From: Gordonibacter faecis
GTDB taxonomy: Bacteria; Actinomycetota; Coriobacteriia; Coriobacteriales; Eggerthellaceae
DNA length: 64,000 nt
Assembly: GCF_030077735.1 (NCBI RefSeq)
Contig: NZ_JASJEU010000013.1
Span: forward strand, 186,001 to 250,000
Direction: 5' to 3'
Under the pieces are notes generated by a model, which saw only the letters and a program-made list of their open reading frames with translations, searched no databases and had not been told where the DNA came from. Shown piece by piece: positions 35,402-43,287 of the stretch (positions within the stretch are counted from its first letter, which is position 1; each line of letters starts with the position of its first letter). The position numbers and the translations under genes were made by a program.

Positions 35402-36067
35402 CTAGTCCATGGAGCTAAACAAATGCTTGTCAATACCTCGAATACCTTTTGCTGACTTTGCAAGCAGCGTGTGATGAAGGGAATCCCAGATCGCATCAAT
35501 GTGAGTGGCATAAAACGCGCGTAAATCACTCTCATCAAAGGTACCCTTTTTCCTGAACCGGTACAAGTCGTTGCAGTGGCGGTAGAGTCCCATGACAATG
35601 GATGCGCATAGAGCCACCATTTCATTGGGCTCTATGCCTGCACGCAGTTGCTCTTGCTTGAAGAGATTGCAGTAGATCGATTCGCTCGTGAGAATGTTTT
35701 CTAATTCGAAGCGCGCGAACATACCGGACTCGTCGCGCGCGGAATGTAGGATATAGCTGACATCAAACAGCCCAAACATCAGCTTGAAGTCTTGCACCAT
35801 GGTTTGGAGAACCTGTTCTTTGAGTGGCATGTCGGAAGGCAATCTGCCAGCGAAGGCCTTGAGCGCAAGAATATTTTCCTTGCCGAATTTTCGCAGAATA
35901 GACTCTTTGGTGGGGAAGTACTTGTAGAGGGTACGTGTGGATACCTCTGCCTCTGCGGCGATGTCGGTAAGCGTGGTTTTTTGGTAACCCAACTCGCAAA
36001 ACAAACTGATGGCGGCATCGTAGAGCCGCTGTTCCATCGCCTGCTTGTTCTCTTGTCGACTCGGCAT
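35402..36067 (-). CDS. TetR-family transcriptional regulator
   Basis: A 221-residue regulator. A TetR helix-turn-helix lies at residues about 12-58: AISLFCELGYQKTTLTDIAA ... VSTRTLYKYFPTKESIL. The ligand-binding helical domain follows without recognised specificity. It is divergent from M5, with 223 bases between them. That gap carries AAACTTACTTTTTT at 36165, an element repeated at the promoters of MFS6 (38962) and M7 (43232), so those genes are its best candidate regulon (inference). The start at 36067 follows GAGGCGG. Confidence 0.88.
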   Translation of the reverse strand: MPSRQENKQAMEQRLYDAAISLFCELGYQKTTLTDIAAEAEVSTRTLYKYFPTKESILRKFGKENILALKAFAGRLPSDMPLKEQVLQTMVQDFKLMFGLFDVSYILHSARDESGMFARFELENILTSESIYCNLFKQEQLRAGIEPNEMVALCASIVMGLYRHCNDLYRFRKKGTFDESDLRAFYATHIDAIWDSLHHTLLAKSAKGIRGIDKHLFSSMD

Positions 36068-36164
36068 AACCGCCTCGTTTCTTTAGATGCACCTGGGAGC
36101 CATTCTAACGAGAACCGTCTGATGTGCCAAGTCGGTGCGGGGGGAGCATTTCCTTCACGAGATG

Positions 36165-36180
36165 AAACTTACTTTTTTCT
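36165..36180 (+). promoter_or_regulatory. Candidate TetR operator, AAACTTACTTTTTT element 1
   Basis: It reads AAACTTACTTTTTTCT, upstream of M5 and about 100 bases from the TetR start. The first 14 bases are identical at 38962 and 43232. Confidence 0.6.
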
Positions 36181-36290
36181 TGTTAGCCTTCGTGCCGAGG
36201 CGGCAGGGACGTATCGGGCTGAGTGAAATCGGTATCTGATGGTGTTTCTGCCCCAGGCGGTTGGGGAAAAGCAACGATAAGGAGGACATC

Positions 36291-38579
36291 ATGCCGACAT
36301 TGCATTTTAGCGAGCACGCTTCGCCGGCTATAACAGTGCTTGAGGATGGCACGCGCGTGTATCGGACGTGCTCGGCAGGTATCGGGTGTCACAACCTGGG
36401 CTGTGGGCTTAAGGTGCACGTAAAGGACGGGCAGCTGGTGAAAGTGGAGGGCGACGAGGAGCATCCCATAAGCAAGGGCCGCCTGTGTGTGCGCTGTTTG
36501 ACGGCTAAGGAGTACTACTACCACAAAGACCGCCTGCTCTACCCGATGAAGCGCGCCCGGGAGGATCGTGGGCGCAACCGCTGGGAGCGCATCAGCTGGG
36601 ATGAGGCGCTTGAGACCATCATTGCTCAGTATCGCAAGACCGTAGAAGGCTATGGCATTGGTGCGGTGAGTGTGTGGTGTGGTACGGGGCGTGAGGCAAG
36701 TCAGATTCACTTTCAGATGGCCAACGATGTGTTCGGCACCGTGAATGCTGTACATCCCAACAGCGGGTGGTCCTGCATCGTGCCGCGCATGGCGGCCATG
36801 TTGTGGACTATGGGTAGCTCCTATATCGAGGCCGACAACGCCATCGGGTTTCCTGACCGCTACGACGATCCACGTTGGGAATGCCCACGATACCTTCTTG
36901 TGTGGGGACGTGACCCTTTGCGTTCTAATCCGGATGGTCTGTTTGGGCACTCTCTTGTGGAGATGATGAAGCGTGGGATGAAACTGGTGGTGGTTGACCC
37001 TCGTGTGAATTGGCTGGCGACGCGTGCAGAAGTGCATCTGCAGCTGCGTCCTGGTACGGATGGTGCGCTTGCTCTCGGGCTACTGAACGTGGTCATTGAG
37101 GAGGATCTCTATGACCATGGCTTTGTGGAACAGTGGTGCTACGGCTTCTATGAGCTGGCTGAACGCGTGCAGGAATACCCGGTGGATCGTGTGGCGAAGA
37201 TCTGTGAGGTTGATGCCGACGACATTCGTACAGCTGCTCGCTGCGTGAGCCAAGTTCCCTCAGCGCTTTCCATGGGGCTGGCGGTCGACCAGAACCCGAA
37301 CACGTTGCAGATCGGCCATGCGCTGCTCTCGCTGTTTGCCATCTGCGGCAGCATGGATGTTCCGGGCGGCTGCTTCATGGGCCTGCCGCCCATTTTCGCC
37401 GGCATGGCAGAGAACGCACCCGTAGCCGACGGGGTGGGGGAGCCCGAGGGGCTGGCCAAGTTCGGCAATGTCGGCGTGGAGCCGCTCGGGCACGACCGCT
37501 ACCCGGCCATGAGCGCCATTGTGAACACGACGCACCCCGACGCAACGCTCGATGTGCTGGAGACAAACGTACCCTACGGCATCCACTTTGCATACGCATT
37601 TGGGCACAACACGCTCTCCTGCATGGTGCCGCAGCCTCAGCGCTGGTATGAAGCCATGCGTAAAATCGACTTCATAGCTGTGGCTGATCTATTCATGACG
37701 CCCACCATCATGGGCTTGGCGGACCTCGTGTTGCCAGCGGCGACATTCTTTGAAAAGCAGGGCTATGTGTCCAACAACAATGCCTCGCAACCTGGGCAGA
37801 TGGGTGCTATCGTGCCAGTGCTTGAGCCGGCAGGTGAATGTCGCGCCGACTTGGAAATTATGCTCGAATTACATCGCCGTTTGTATCCGGATAGTGAAAA
37901 GCCAGGCTGGGCGTCAGCAACTGACTTCATCGACAGTCAGCTGGGGAAAATGCGTGGTGTGGATGCCACATACGACGATCTGTGCGAGCATGTCATTGGT
38001 CAGTACGAAATAGAATACCGCAAATACGAGAAGGGGCTTTTGCGTGCTGACGGGCAGCCCGGCTTCAACACGCCTACGGGTCGCATAGAGTTGTACTCCA
38101 CCGTGCTGCAGAACCTTGGCGACGACCCGCTGCCCTACTACTTAGAGCCCAAGTTTAGTGCCGTATCGCGCCCCGACCTGGCCGAGGAGTACCCGCTCAC
38201 GCTCACGACCGGAGCACGTCGCTTTACGTCGTTTCACTCAGAGAACAGGCAAATTGCCACATTACGTGAAATTCATCCTCAGCCGACTGTAGATATTCAT
38301 CCCGCTACCGCTGCGGGGTACGGCATTGCTGAAGGCTCGTATGTCTGGGTGGAGAACCACTTGGGACGGGCGAGGATGATGGCTCACCTTACACCCATTG
38401 TGAAGGAAAACGTCGTGAGTTGCGATCATGGGTGGTGGCTGCCCGAAGCTGACCCAGAAAACCTGTTTGATGTGTTCGAAATGAATGTAAACCAACTTAT
38501 CCCACATGAGGAAAATGGCCCCTTGGGATTTGGAACCCACTACAAAAGTATGCCTTGCAAGATCTATCGCACTGAATGA
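36291..38579 (+). CDS. Molybdopterin oxidoreductase, DMSO-reductase superfamily (M5)
   Basis: A 762-residue catalytic subunit. Fe-S cysteines are Cys33, Cys38, Cys66 and Cys69 (CX4C type, GCHNLGC ... LCVRC). Motif SGWSCIVPR gives Cys162 as candidate Mo ligand. FHSENRQ and HGWWLPEA are present. It is close to M6 in length and motif layout. No export signal. The ATG at 36291 follows AAGGAGG. FeS5 begins 11 bases after the stop. The promoter carries the AAACTTACTTTTTT element shared with MFS6 and M7. Substrate unknown; resemblance to catechol-dehydroxylase-type enzymes is by family only. Confidence 0.9.
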   Translation: MPTLHFSEHASPAITVLEDGTRVYRTCSAGIGCHNLGCGLKVHVKDGQLVKVEGDEEHPISKGRLCVRCLTAKEYYYHKDRLLYPMKRAREDRGRNRWERISWDEALETIIAQYRKTVEGYGIGAVSVWCGTGREASQIHFQMANDVFGTVNAVHPNSGWSCIVPRMAAMLWTMGSSYIEADNAIGFPDRYDDPRWECPRYLLVWGRDPLRSNPDGLFGHSLVEMMKRGMKLVVVDPRVNWLATRAEVHLQLRPGTDGALALGLLNVVIEEDLYDHGFVEQWCYGFYELAERVQEYPVDRVAKICEVDADDIRTAARCVSQVPSALSMGLAVDQNPNTLQIGHALLSLFAICGSMDVPGGCFMGLPPIFAGMAENAPVADGVGEPEGLAKFGNVGVEPLGHDRYPAMSAIVNTTHPDATLDVLETNVPYGIHFAYAFGHNTLSCMVPQPQRWYEAMRKIDFIAVADLFMTPTIMGLADLVLPAATFFEKQGYVSNNNASQPGQMGAIVPVLEPAGECRADLEIMLELHRRLYPDSEKPGWASATDFIDSQLGKMRGVDATYDDLCEHVIGQYEIEYRKYEKGLLRADGQPGFNTPTGRIELYSTVLQNLGDDPLPYYLEPKFSAVSRPDLAEEYPLTLTTGARRFTSFHSENRQIATLREIHPQPTVDIHPATAAGYGIAEGSYVWVENHLGRARMMAHLTPIVKENVVSCDHGWWLPEADPENLFDVFEMNVNQLIPHEENGPLGFGTHYKSMPCKIYRTE

Positions 38580-38590
38580 GGAGGAGAATT

Positions 38591-38929
38591 ATGACGAGCT
38601 TTGGCCTATTCATCGATAATGAATACTGTACCGGATGTCATTCCTGCGAGGTGGCATGTAAAAACGAGCACGATCTTCCACTCGGGCAGTGGGGTATCAA
38701 GGTGCTTGAGCTGGGTCCCTGGAAACTTCCCGATACTAAACGGTGGGAGTACCGCTTCGTGCCCGTGCCGACATCGCTTTGCGACTTGTGTGTTGATCGT
38801 ATAGCCGCAGGTAAAAAGCCCAGTTGCGTGCATCACTGCTTAGCTCAGGCGCTTGAGTTTGGGTCCTTGGACGAACTTGCTGCTCGCATGGCCGACAAGG
38901 GTAAGATGGCTTCCATCTTTATCCCATAA
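38591..38929 (+). CDS. 4Fe-4S ferredoxin-type electron-transfer subunit (FeS5)
   Basis: A 112-residue protein with CTGCHSCEVAC and CDLCVDR...KPSCVHHC, for two [4Fe-4S] clusters. The ATG at 38591 is preceded by GAGGAGGAG; an in-frame ATG at 38576 overlaps the M5 stop and is less likely. It is 11 bases after M5 and is its electron-transfer partner. About 30 bases after the stop begins the promoter of MFS6. Confidence 0.9.
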   Translation: MTSFGLFIDNEYCTGCHSCEVACKNEHDLPLGQWGIKVLELGPWKLPDTKRWEYRFVPVPTSLCDLCVDRIAAGKKPSCVHHCLAQALEFGSLDELAARMADKGKMASIFIP

Positions 38930-38957
38930 CCCCCTGTTGAATCCGTTTCACCCAGTG

Positions 38958-38986
38958 TTCAAAACTTACTTTTTTATACGTATGCT
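38958..38986 (+). promoter_or_regulatory. MFS6 promoter with AAACTTACTTTTTT element 2
   Basis: AAACTTACTTTTTT (38962-38975) lies between a possible -35 (TTCAAA, 38958-38963) and a -10 (TATGCT, 38981-38986) with 17-base spacing. A repressor bound there would block RNA polymerase. The same geometry is seen at 43228-43256. Confidence 0.55.
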
Positions 38987-39032
38987 CCCGATGTGCGCAC
39001 CACTGTAGAGGCATCCATTGAAAGGGGAAATT

Positions 39033-40259
39033 ATGTCAGATAAAACGAGGATATCAGGTGGACAAATAGGCGTGTTTGTTGCGCTGATGTGTATGTACTT
39101 TATTGCACCGACGCACAGCGCGGTAAATGTAGCGTCCACTGGTCTCATGAGCACCTATGGTGTTGATGCAAATGCTATCTCTTATATGGTGTCCATTACC
39201 AACTTGCTTGAAATTCCTGCAGCGTTCGTCATTGGTCTTGTGGCTGGTCGTAAGTTGAGTTATCGCATCTGCGCGCTGCTAGCTACTGCACTCGTGTTTG
39301 TGGGGGGTCTACCTACCTTTTTGGGTGCGGCGCTGCCTTGGGAGGGAATCCTTGTGACGCGCGCTATCCTCGGTTTGGGGCTTGGCTGCTTTATGCCTGT
39401 TGTTCTGGGTGTTATTTCGCTCATGTTCCAGAAGGAATCGGTCCGCGCCACCATGATGAGTATCGCATCGGTGGTGTTCAACGTGGGTATGATCGTGACA
39501 ACGAATGTAGCTGGCATCTTAGGTGCCATCTCGTGGAACCTTGCGTGGGGTATCTACTTGTTTTCACTTTTGCCCTTCGTGCTCTGCATCTTCTTGCTTA
39601 CGCCTAAAAACGTTCCGGCTGTTCCCGCTACCGATGCAAAAGGTGAGAAGGTTAAAATTAAGCTGCCTGTGTCCGGTTGGGTACTGCTTGTACTGTTCTT
39701 GGGCGGCATCATTATGAGCCAGTCGCTGTTCAACCTTGGTGGCGCAACCATCGGTGCAGTGGTGGACAACCCAGCTGTTATTGGCACTATCTTTTCGTTG
39801 TTCTCTGTGGGAGCTATCGCTTCTGCCGTGTTATTTGGACCTGCGTATAAGTTTCTCAAGGCCTATGCTATTCCAGCATTTTGGATTGTGGGTATCGTCG
39901 GTTACGTGTTGTGGTATATCGCTCATGTGACAGGCAATGTTGCGTTGTTCTACGTGGCTATCGTGCTTGCCGGCTTTGGTACGAACACCATGACGGTGGG
40001 CGTCCCTATGCTGCTGTCCACCTTTGTGGCACCTGCCATTGTTGGTACGGTTATGGGCTTTAGCTACGTGTTCCAGAACGGCGGCGGCTTTCTCGCGTCA
40101 CCCATTGATCAACTTGTCTCTACGGTGGCAGGCGCCGACGCCATTATGAGCTCCGTGTGGATCTTCGACATTGTTGTAGGAGTTGTAGTGTTGCTAGGTC
40201 TGCTCTACGTTGCGAAAAAGGCGAATGCCATGAAGCAGGAAGAAGTAGTCTCTGAATAG
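39033..40259 (+). CDS. MFS transporter (MFS6)
   Basis: A 408-residue, about twelve-helix carrier. Helix 1 follows RISGGQIGVFVALMCMYFI, and a Lys-rich loop (ATDAKGEKVKIKLPVSG) lies between halves. It has its own promoter containing the AAACTTACTTTTTT element, so it is probably co-regulated with M5 and M7 by the TetR protein. The start at 39033 follows GAAAGGGGAA. Strong terminators follow on both strands, separating it from convergent FeS6/M6. Substrate unknown. Confidence 0.87.
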   Translation: MSDKTRISGGQIGVFVALMCMYFIAPTHSAVNVASTGLMSTYGVDANAISYMVSITNLLEIPAAFVIGLVAGRKLSYRICALLATALVFVGGLPTFLGAALPWEGILVTRAILGLGLGCFMPVVLGVISLMFQKESVRATMMSIASVVFNVGMIVTTNVAGILGAISWNLAWGIYLFSLLPFVLCIFLLTPKNVPAVPATDAKGEKVKIKLPVSGWVLLVLFLGGIIMSQSLFNLGGATIGAVVDNPAVIGTIFSLFSVGAIASAVLFGPAYKFLKAYAIPAFWIVGIVGYVLWYIAHVTGNVALFYVAIVLAGFGTNTMTVGVPMLLSTFVAPAIVGTVMGFSYVFQNGGGFLASPIDQLVSTVAGADAIMSSVWIFDIVVGVVVLLGLLYVAKKANAMKQEEVVSE

Positions 40260-40294
40260 TAGTGTTCTCTAGCACGTAAGGGGAGTTCAGAAAA

Positions 40295-40327
40295 CGGAGC
40301 AGAGGTGTTATGCCTCTGCTCCGTTTG
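40295..40327 (+). terminator. Intrinsic terminator after MFS6
   Basis: Perfect 11-bp stem CGGAGCAGAGG/CCTCTGCTCCG (40295-40305 with 40313-40323), 7-base loop, then TTTGCTCTATTT. It ends the MFS6 transcript. Confidence 0.8.
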
Positions 40328-40351
40328 CTCTATTTGGGTTAATTTGCAAGG

Positions 40352-40384
40352 TTAAAAAAGGCCCCTTGGCTGTTGCAAGGGGCC
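40352..40384 (-). terminator. Intrinsic terminator after M6-FeS6 (minus strand)
   Basis: Stem GGCCCCTTG/CAAGGGGCC (40360-40368 with 40376-40384). Read on the minus strand it is followed directly by TTTTTTAA, a textbook rho-independent terminator 28 bases after the FeS6 stop. Confidence 0.85.
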
Positions 40385-40412
40385 CTGAGAAGGTGCTCTT
40401 TTGTGAGGGTAC

Positions 40413-40748
40413 TTACGGAAGGAAGATCACCGCTTTAGAACCCTTTTCTTCAAGTTTACGGGAAAGCTCTTCGATAGGCCCCCATTCGATAACATTTGCC
40501 AGACAGTGCAGCGCACAGGAAGGAATGCCGCCTGCCGCTATGCGATCGGTACACATATCGCAGTAGCTTGTGGGGAAAGGCAGATAGTTCCATTCCAGTT
40601 TGCCCTCGTCCATCTCGAAGGGGCCAAACTCCATCATCTTGATGCCCCACTTGTCCAAAGGGAAGCCATGCTCGTTTTTGCAAGCAAGCTCGCAGCTTTG
40701 GCAGCCTGTACAGTACTCGTAATCTATCATCAGCCCTAACTTTTGCAT
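40413..40748 (-). CDS. 4Fe-4S ferredoxin-type electron-transfer subunit (FeS6)
   Basis: A 111-residue protein with CTGCQSCELAC and CDMCTDR...IPSCALHC, for two [4Fe-4S] clusters. It starts 15 bases after the M6 stop on the same strand and is followed by a strong terminator, so M6-FeS6 is a two-gene operon. Soluble, with no membrane segment. Electron-transfer partner of M6. Confidence 0.9.
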   Translation of the reverse strand: MQKLGLMIDYEYCTGCQSCELACKNEHGFPLDKWGIKMMEFGPFEMDEGKLEWNYLPFPTSYCDMCTDRIAAGGIPSCALHCLANVIEWGPIEELSRKLEEKGSKAVIFLP

Positions 40749-40763
40749 GAGCGGACTCCTTTT

Positions 40764-43049
40764 CTAAAGCACGCAGGCTTCGCTCGGGGTTCGGTACACT
40801 TTGACCGGAAGCTGCTTGTAGGGGGCTCCAAAGCCCATCTTGCCCAGCACGCGGTGCGGTACGAGACTGTTTACGTTGGATTTCCACACGCCGAACAGGT
40901 TCGGCTCCTCGCCATCCTCTTCGGGGTACCACCAGCCGTGTGCGGCGGCAACCACGTCCTTGCGGACAACGGGCGTCACCTTGGCTATTTCGTGCGCCTC
41001 GCCCCACGGGTTCTCTATGGTTACTTCGTCGCCGTCCTTGATGTCCAGCTCCGCGGCCGTTTCCGGGTGAATTTCGAGGTACGGGTCGGGCGTCAGCTGG
41101 CGCAGGCTGGGAATTTGCCGGTGCTCGGAGTGGAACGACGCGTAGTAGCGCGCGCCTGTGGTGCACATAAGCGGATACTCCTTAGCCAAGTCGGGCCGCT
41201 CCTCGGCGCCGAGCTTCGGGGGGAAGTAGTACGGCAGCGGGTCGTCGCCGAGCGCCTGGTAGCCGGTGGACCACAGTTCCACGCGGCCGGTGGCCGTTTG
41301 GAAGCCGGGTTGTCCGTCGGCGCGGATGAGCCCACGTTCGTGCTTGCGGTAACCGCCGATGTCGTTCGTGGCCACCACCTTCTCGGACAGCTCCTCCCAC
41401 GTCATGTCCATCTTGCCTACGTCATCGGTCAGATACTCTTCCACCGTTTTGAAGGGGTATTCCTCGTGATAAGCATGCTCGTAGAATGCGTTGCCGAAGT
41501 GGATAAGCATTTCCAAGTCGGACTTACATTCGCCCACTTGAAGACCTTTGTTTATGGCTCCGGCAATACCCATTTGGCATCCCTGGTTCGTCATAACGAT
41601 GCCATCGTGCTCGGCCCACGTGGCCAAGGGCAGCACGACATCGGCAAGGGCCATGACGGTGGGCGTCATGAACATCTCCTTGGCCACGGTGAACTCCATC
41701 TTCATGAGCGCGTCGTGCCAGCGCTTCGGCTGGGCGGAGCAGGTGGGGGACAAGAGGTTCGTGGAGTCGATCCAGGCCATTTTCAGCTCGTAGGGGCGTC
41801 CCGTCTCAAGCGCCTCCAGCGTGATGTCGGGATGCGTGGTGTTCAGCAGCACCTTCACGATGGGGTAGACGTCCCAGCCAATGCACTTGTTCTTGAGTTC
41901 CTCACTCATGAAGTCGGTGGCTCCGGTCATTTCGAACTGCATTTGTACGCCCACGACGGTACCGCCGGGTACGTCGAGGTTGCCCGTGATAGCGGCTATG
42001 GCGATGAGGCCCTGCGTCACCTGGCAGCCGTTGGGGTTCTGGTCCACGGCCACGCCCATGAGCAGGCTCCAGCGATGCACGCCGTCAAAGCCCAGCTTGC
42101 GGGCGCACGCGTAGATCTCCTCCGCTGTGATGCCGCACGTTGTGGCGGCGAACTCGGGCGAATATTCTTGCACGCGTTCGGCCAACTCATCAAAGCCATA
42201 GCACCACTTTTCGATAAAGTCATGATCAATGAGATCTTCGTTTACCAGTACGTTCAAGATGGCTAATACGAGCGCGGCGTCCGTTCCGGGTATTACCTGC
42301 AGTACCTGGTCTGCGCGCGTGGCGAGCCAGTTCAAACGCGGATCAACCATAATAAGTTTGCTCCCGCGTTTCATGAGCTCGATAAGTGCATGGCCCCACA
42401 AACCGTCAGGGTTTGATTTGAGCGGCTCCTTGCCGAGGCAGAATACGTAGTCGGGTACAACGAACTCCGGGTTGTTCCATACGTCTACGTAGCCGCCGCC
42501 GTAATCAAGCTCAATGTAAGCGCTCCCAAGCATCATGGTCATGGCTGTTTGCCGAGGTCCCATGCATGACCAGCCCGATTGCGCGTAACAGTTGTTTGGC
42601 GTGCGTAGCACCTTGGACGACAGCGTGAATCCGTAGCGTACGGCCTCACGCCCCGTGCCCATGTACACACAGATGGCTTCGGAGCCGTATTTTGCGCGAA
42701 TCTCCTCTGTCCTGGATACAATGAGGTCGGTGGCTTCGTCCCAGCTGATGCGCTCCCATTTGTCGAGGCCGCGGTCCTCGCGGGCGCGCTTCATGGGATA
42801 TAAAATGCGGTCGGGGTGATACACTGCCTCTTTTAGCGCGAGGCACCGTGGACACAGCCTTCCTTGTGTGAGCTGGTGATCCGGGTCACCCTCTACTTTG
42901 ACAAGCTCACCATCCTTTACAAAGAGCTTGACTCCGCAGCCTACGGCGTGACAGCCCGGTGGCGACCACGCGCACGTGCGCACAACTTCTGTGCCATCAT
43001 CGAGCACGGTCTTCTTCGGCGTTGGATGATCTTTGAAATGAAACGCCAT
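40764..43049 (-). CDS. Molybdopterin oxidoreductase, DMSO-reductase superfamily (M6)
   Basis: A 761-residue catalytic subunit, the sister of M5 by length and motifs. Fe-S cysteines are Cys33, Cys38, Cys66 and Cys69 (CX4C, GCHAVGC ... LCPRC). Motif SGWSCMGPR gives Cys162 as candidate Mo ligand. FHSEHRQ and HGWWYPEED are present. No export signal. The ATG at 43049 follows AGGAGAGG. It is divergent from M7 across 238 bases. That gap contains a full AAACTTACTTTTTT element for M7 and an inverted AAACTTAC on the M6 side. Substrate unknown. Confidence 0.9.
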   Translation of the reverse strand: MAFHFKDHPTPKKTVLDDGTEVVRTCAWSPPGCHAVGCGVKLFVKDGELVKVEGDPDHQLTQGRLCPRCLALKEAVYHPDRILYPMKRAREDRGLDKWERISWDEATDLIVSRTEEIRAKYGSEAICVYMGTGREAVRYGFTLSSKVLRTPNNCYAQSGWSCMGPRQTAMTMMLGSAYIELDYGGGYVDVWNNPEFVVPDYVFCLGKEPLKSNPDGLWGHALIELMKRGSKLIMVDPRLNWLATRADQVLQVIPGTDAALVLAILNVLVNEDLIDHDFIEKWCYGFDELAERVQEYSPEFAATTCGITAEEIYACARKLGFDGVHRWSLLMGVAVDQNPNGCQVTQGLIAIAAITGNLDVPGGTVVGVQMQFEMTGATDFMSEELKNKCIGWDVYPIVKVLLNTTHPDITLEALETGRPYELKMAWIDSTNLLSPTCSAQPKRWHDALMKMEFTVAKEMFMTPTVMALADVVLPLATWAEHDGIVMTNQGCQMGIAGAINKGLQVGECKSDLEMLIHFGNAFYEHAYHEEYPFKTVEEYLTDDVGKMDMTWEELSEKVVATNDIGGYRKHERGLIRADGQPGFQTATGRVELWSTGYQALGDDPLPYYFPPKLGAEERPDLAKEYPLMCTTGARYYASFHSEHRQIPSLRQLTPDPYLEIHPETAAELDIKDGDEVTIENPWGEAHEIAKVTPVVRKDVVAAAHGWWYPEEDGEEPNLFGVWKSNVNSLVPHRVLGKMGFGAPYKQLPVKVYRTPSEACVL

Positions 43050-43156
43050 AACGCACTCCTCTCCTCAGGTTTCCTTCTGCGACCCACTACCGCTATCTCG
43101 GTACGGGTTTGGCAGAGCTTGCCGATGATTCGGCGCTTCGATGGTACGAGCCGGCA

Positions 43157-43164
43157 GGTAAGTT
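43157..43164 (-). promoter_or_regulatory. Half-element AAACTTAC on the M6 side
   Basis: GTAAGTTT on the plus strand reads AAACTTAC on the minus strand, about 110 bases before the M6 start. It lacks the T-tract, so it may be a weaker repressor site or chance. Confidence 0.3.
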
Positions 43165-43227
43165 TCCCAGCCTTCAGCCGCGCCTTCTCGTGAAGCTTTG
43201 AGCACGCTGAATAAAGGAGGACGGCAC

Positions 43228-43256
43228 TTACAAACTTACTTTTTTGCCCGTATTCT
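43228..43256 (+). promoter_or_regulatory. M7 promoter with AAACTTACTTTTTT element 3
   Basis: Candidate -35 TTACAA (43228-43233) and -10 TATTCT (43251-43256) are 17 bases apart, and AAACTTACTTTTTT (43232-43245) fills the spacer, as at the MFS6 promoter. The M7 start is 31 bases downstream of the -10. Confidence 0.55.
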
Positions 43257-43287
43257 GCGGCCAGTTCGGTAAACGAGAGGAGCGAGT

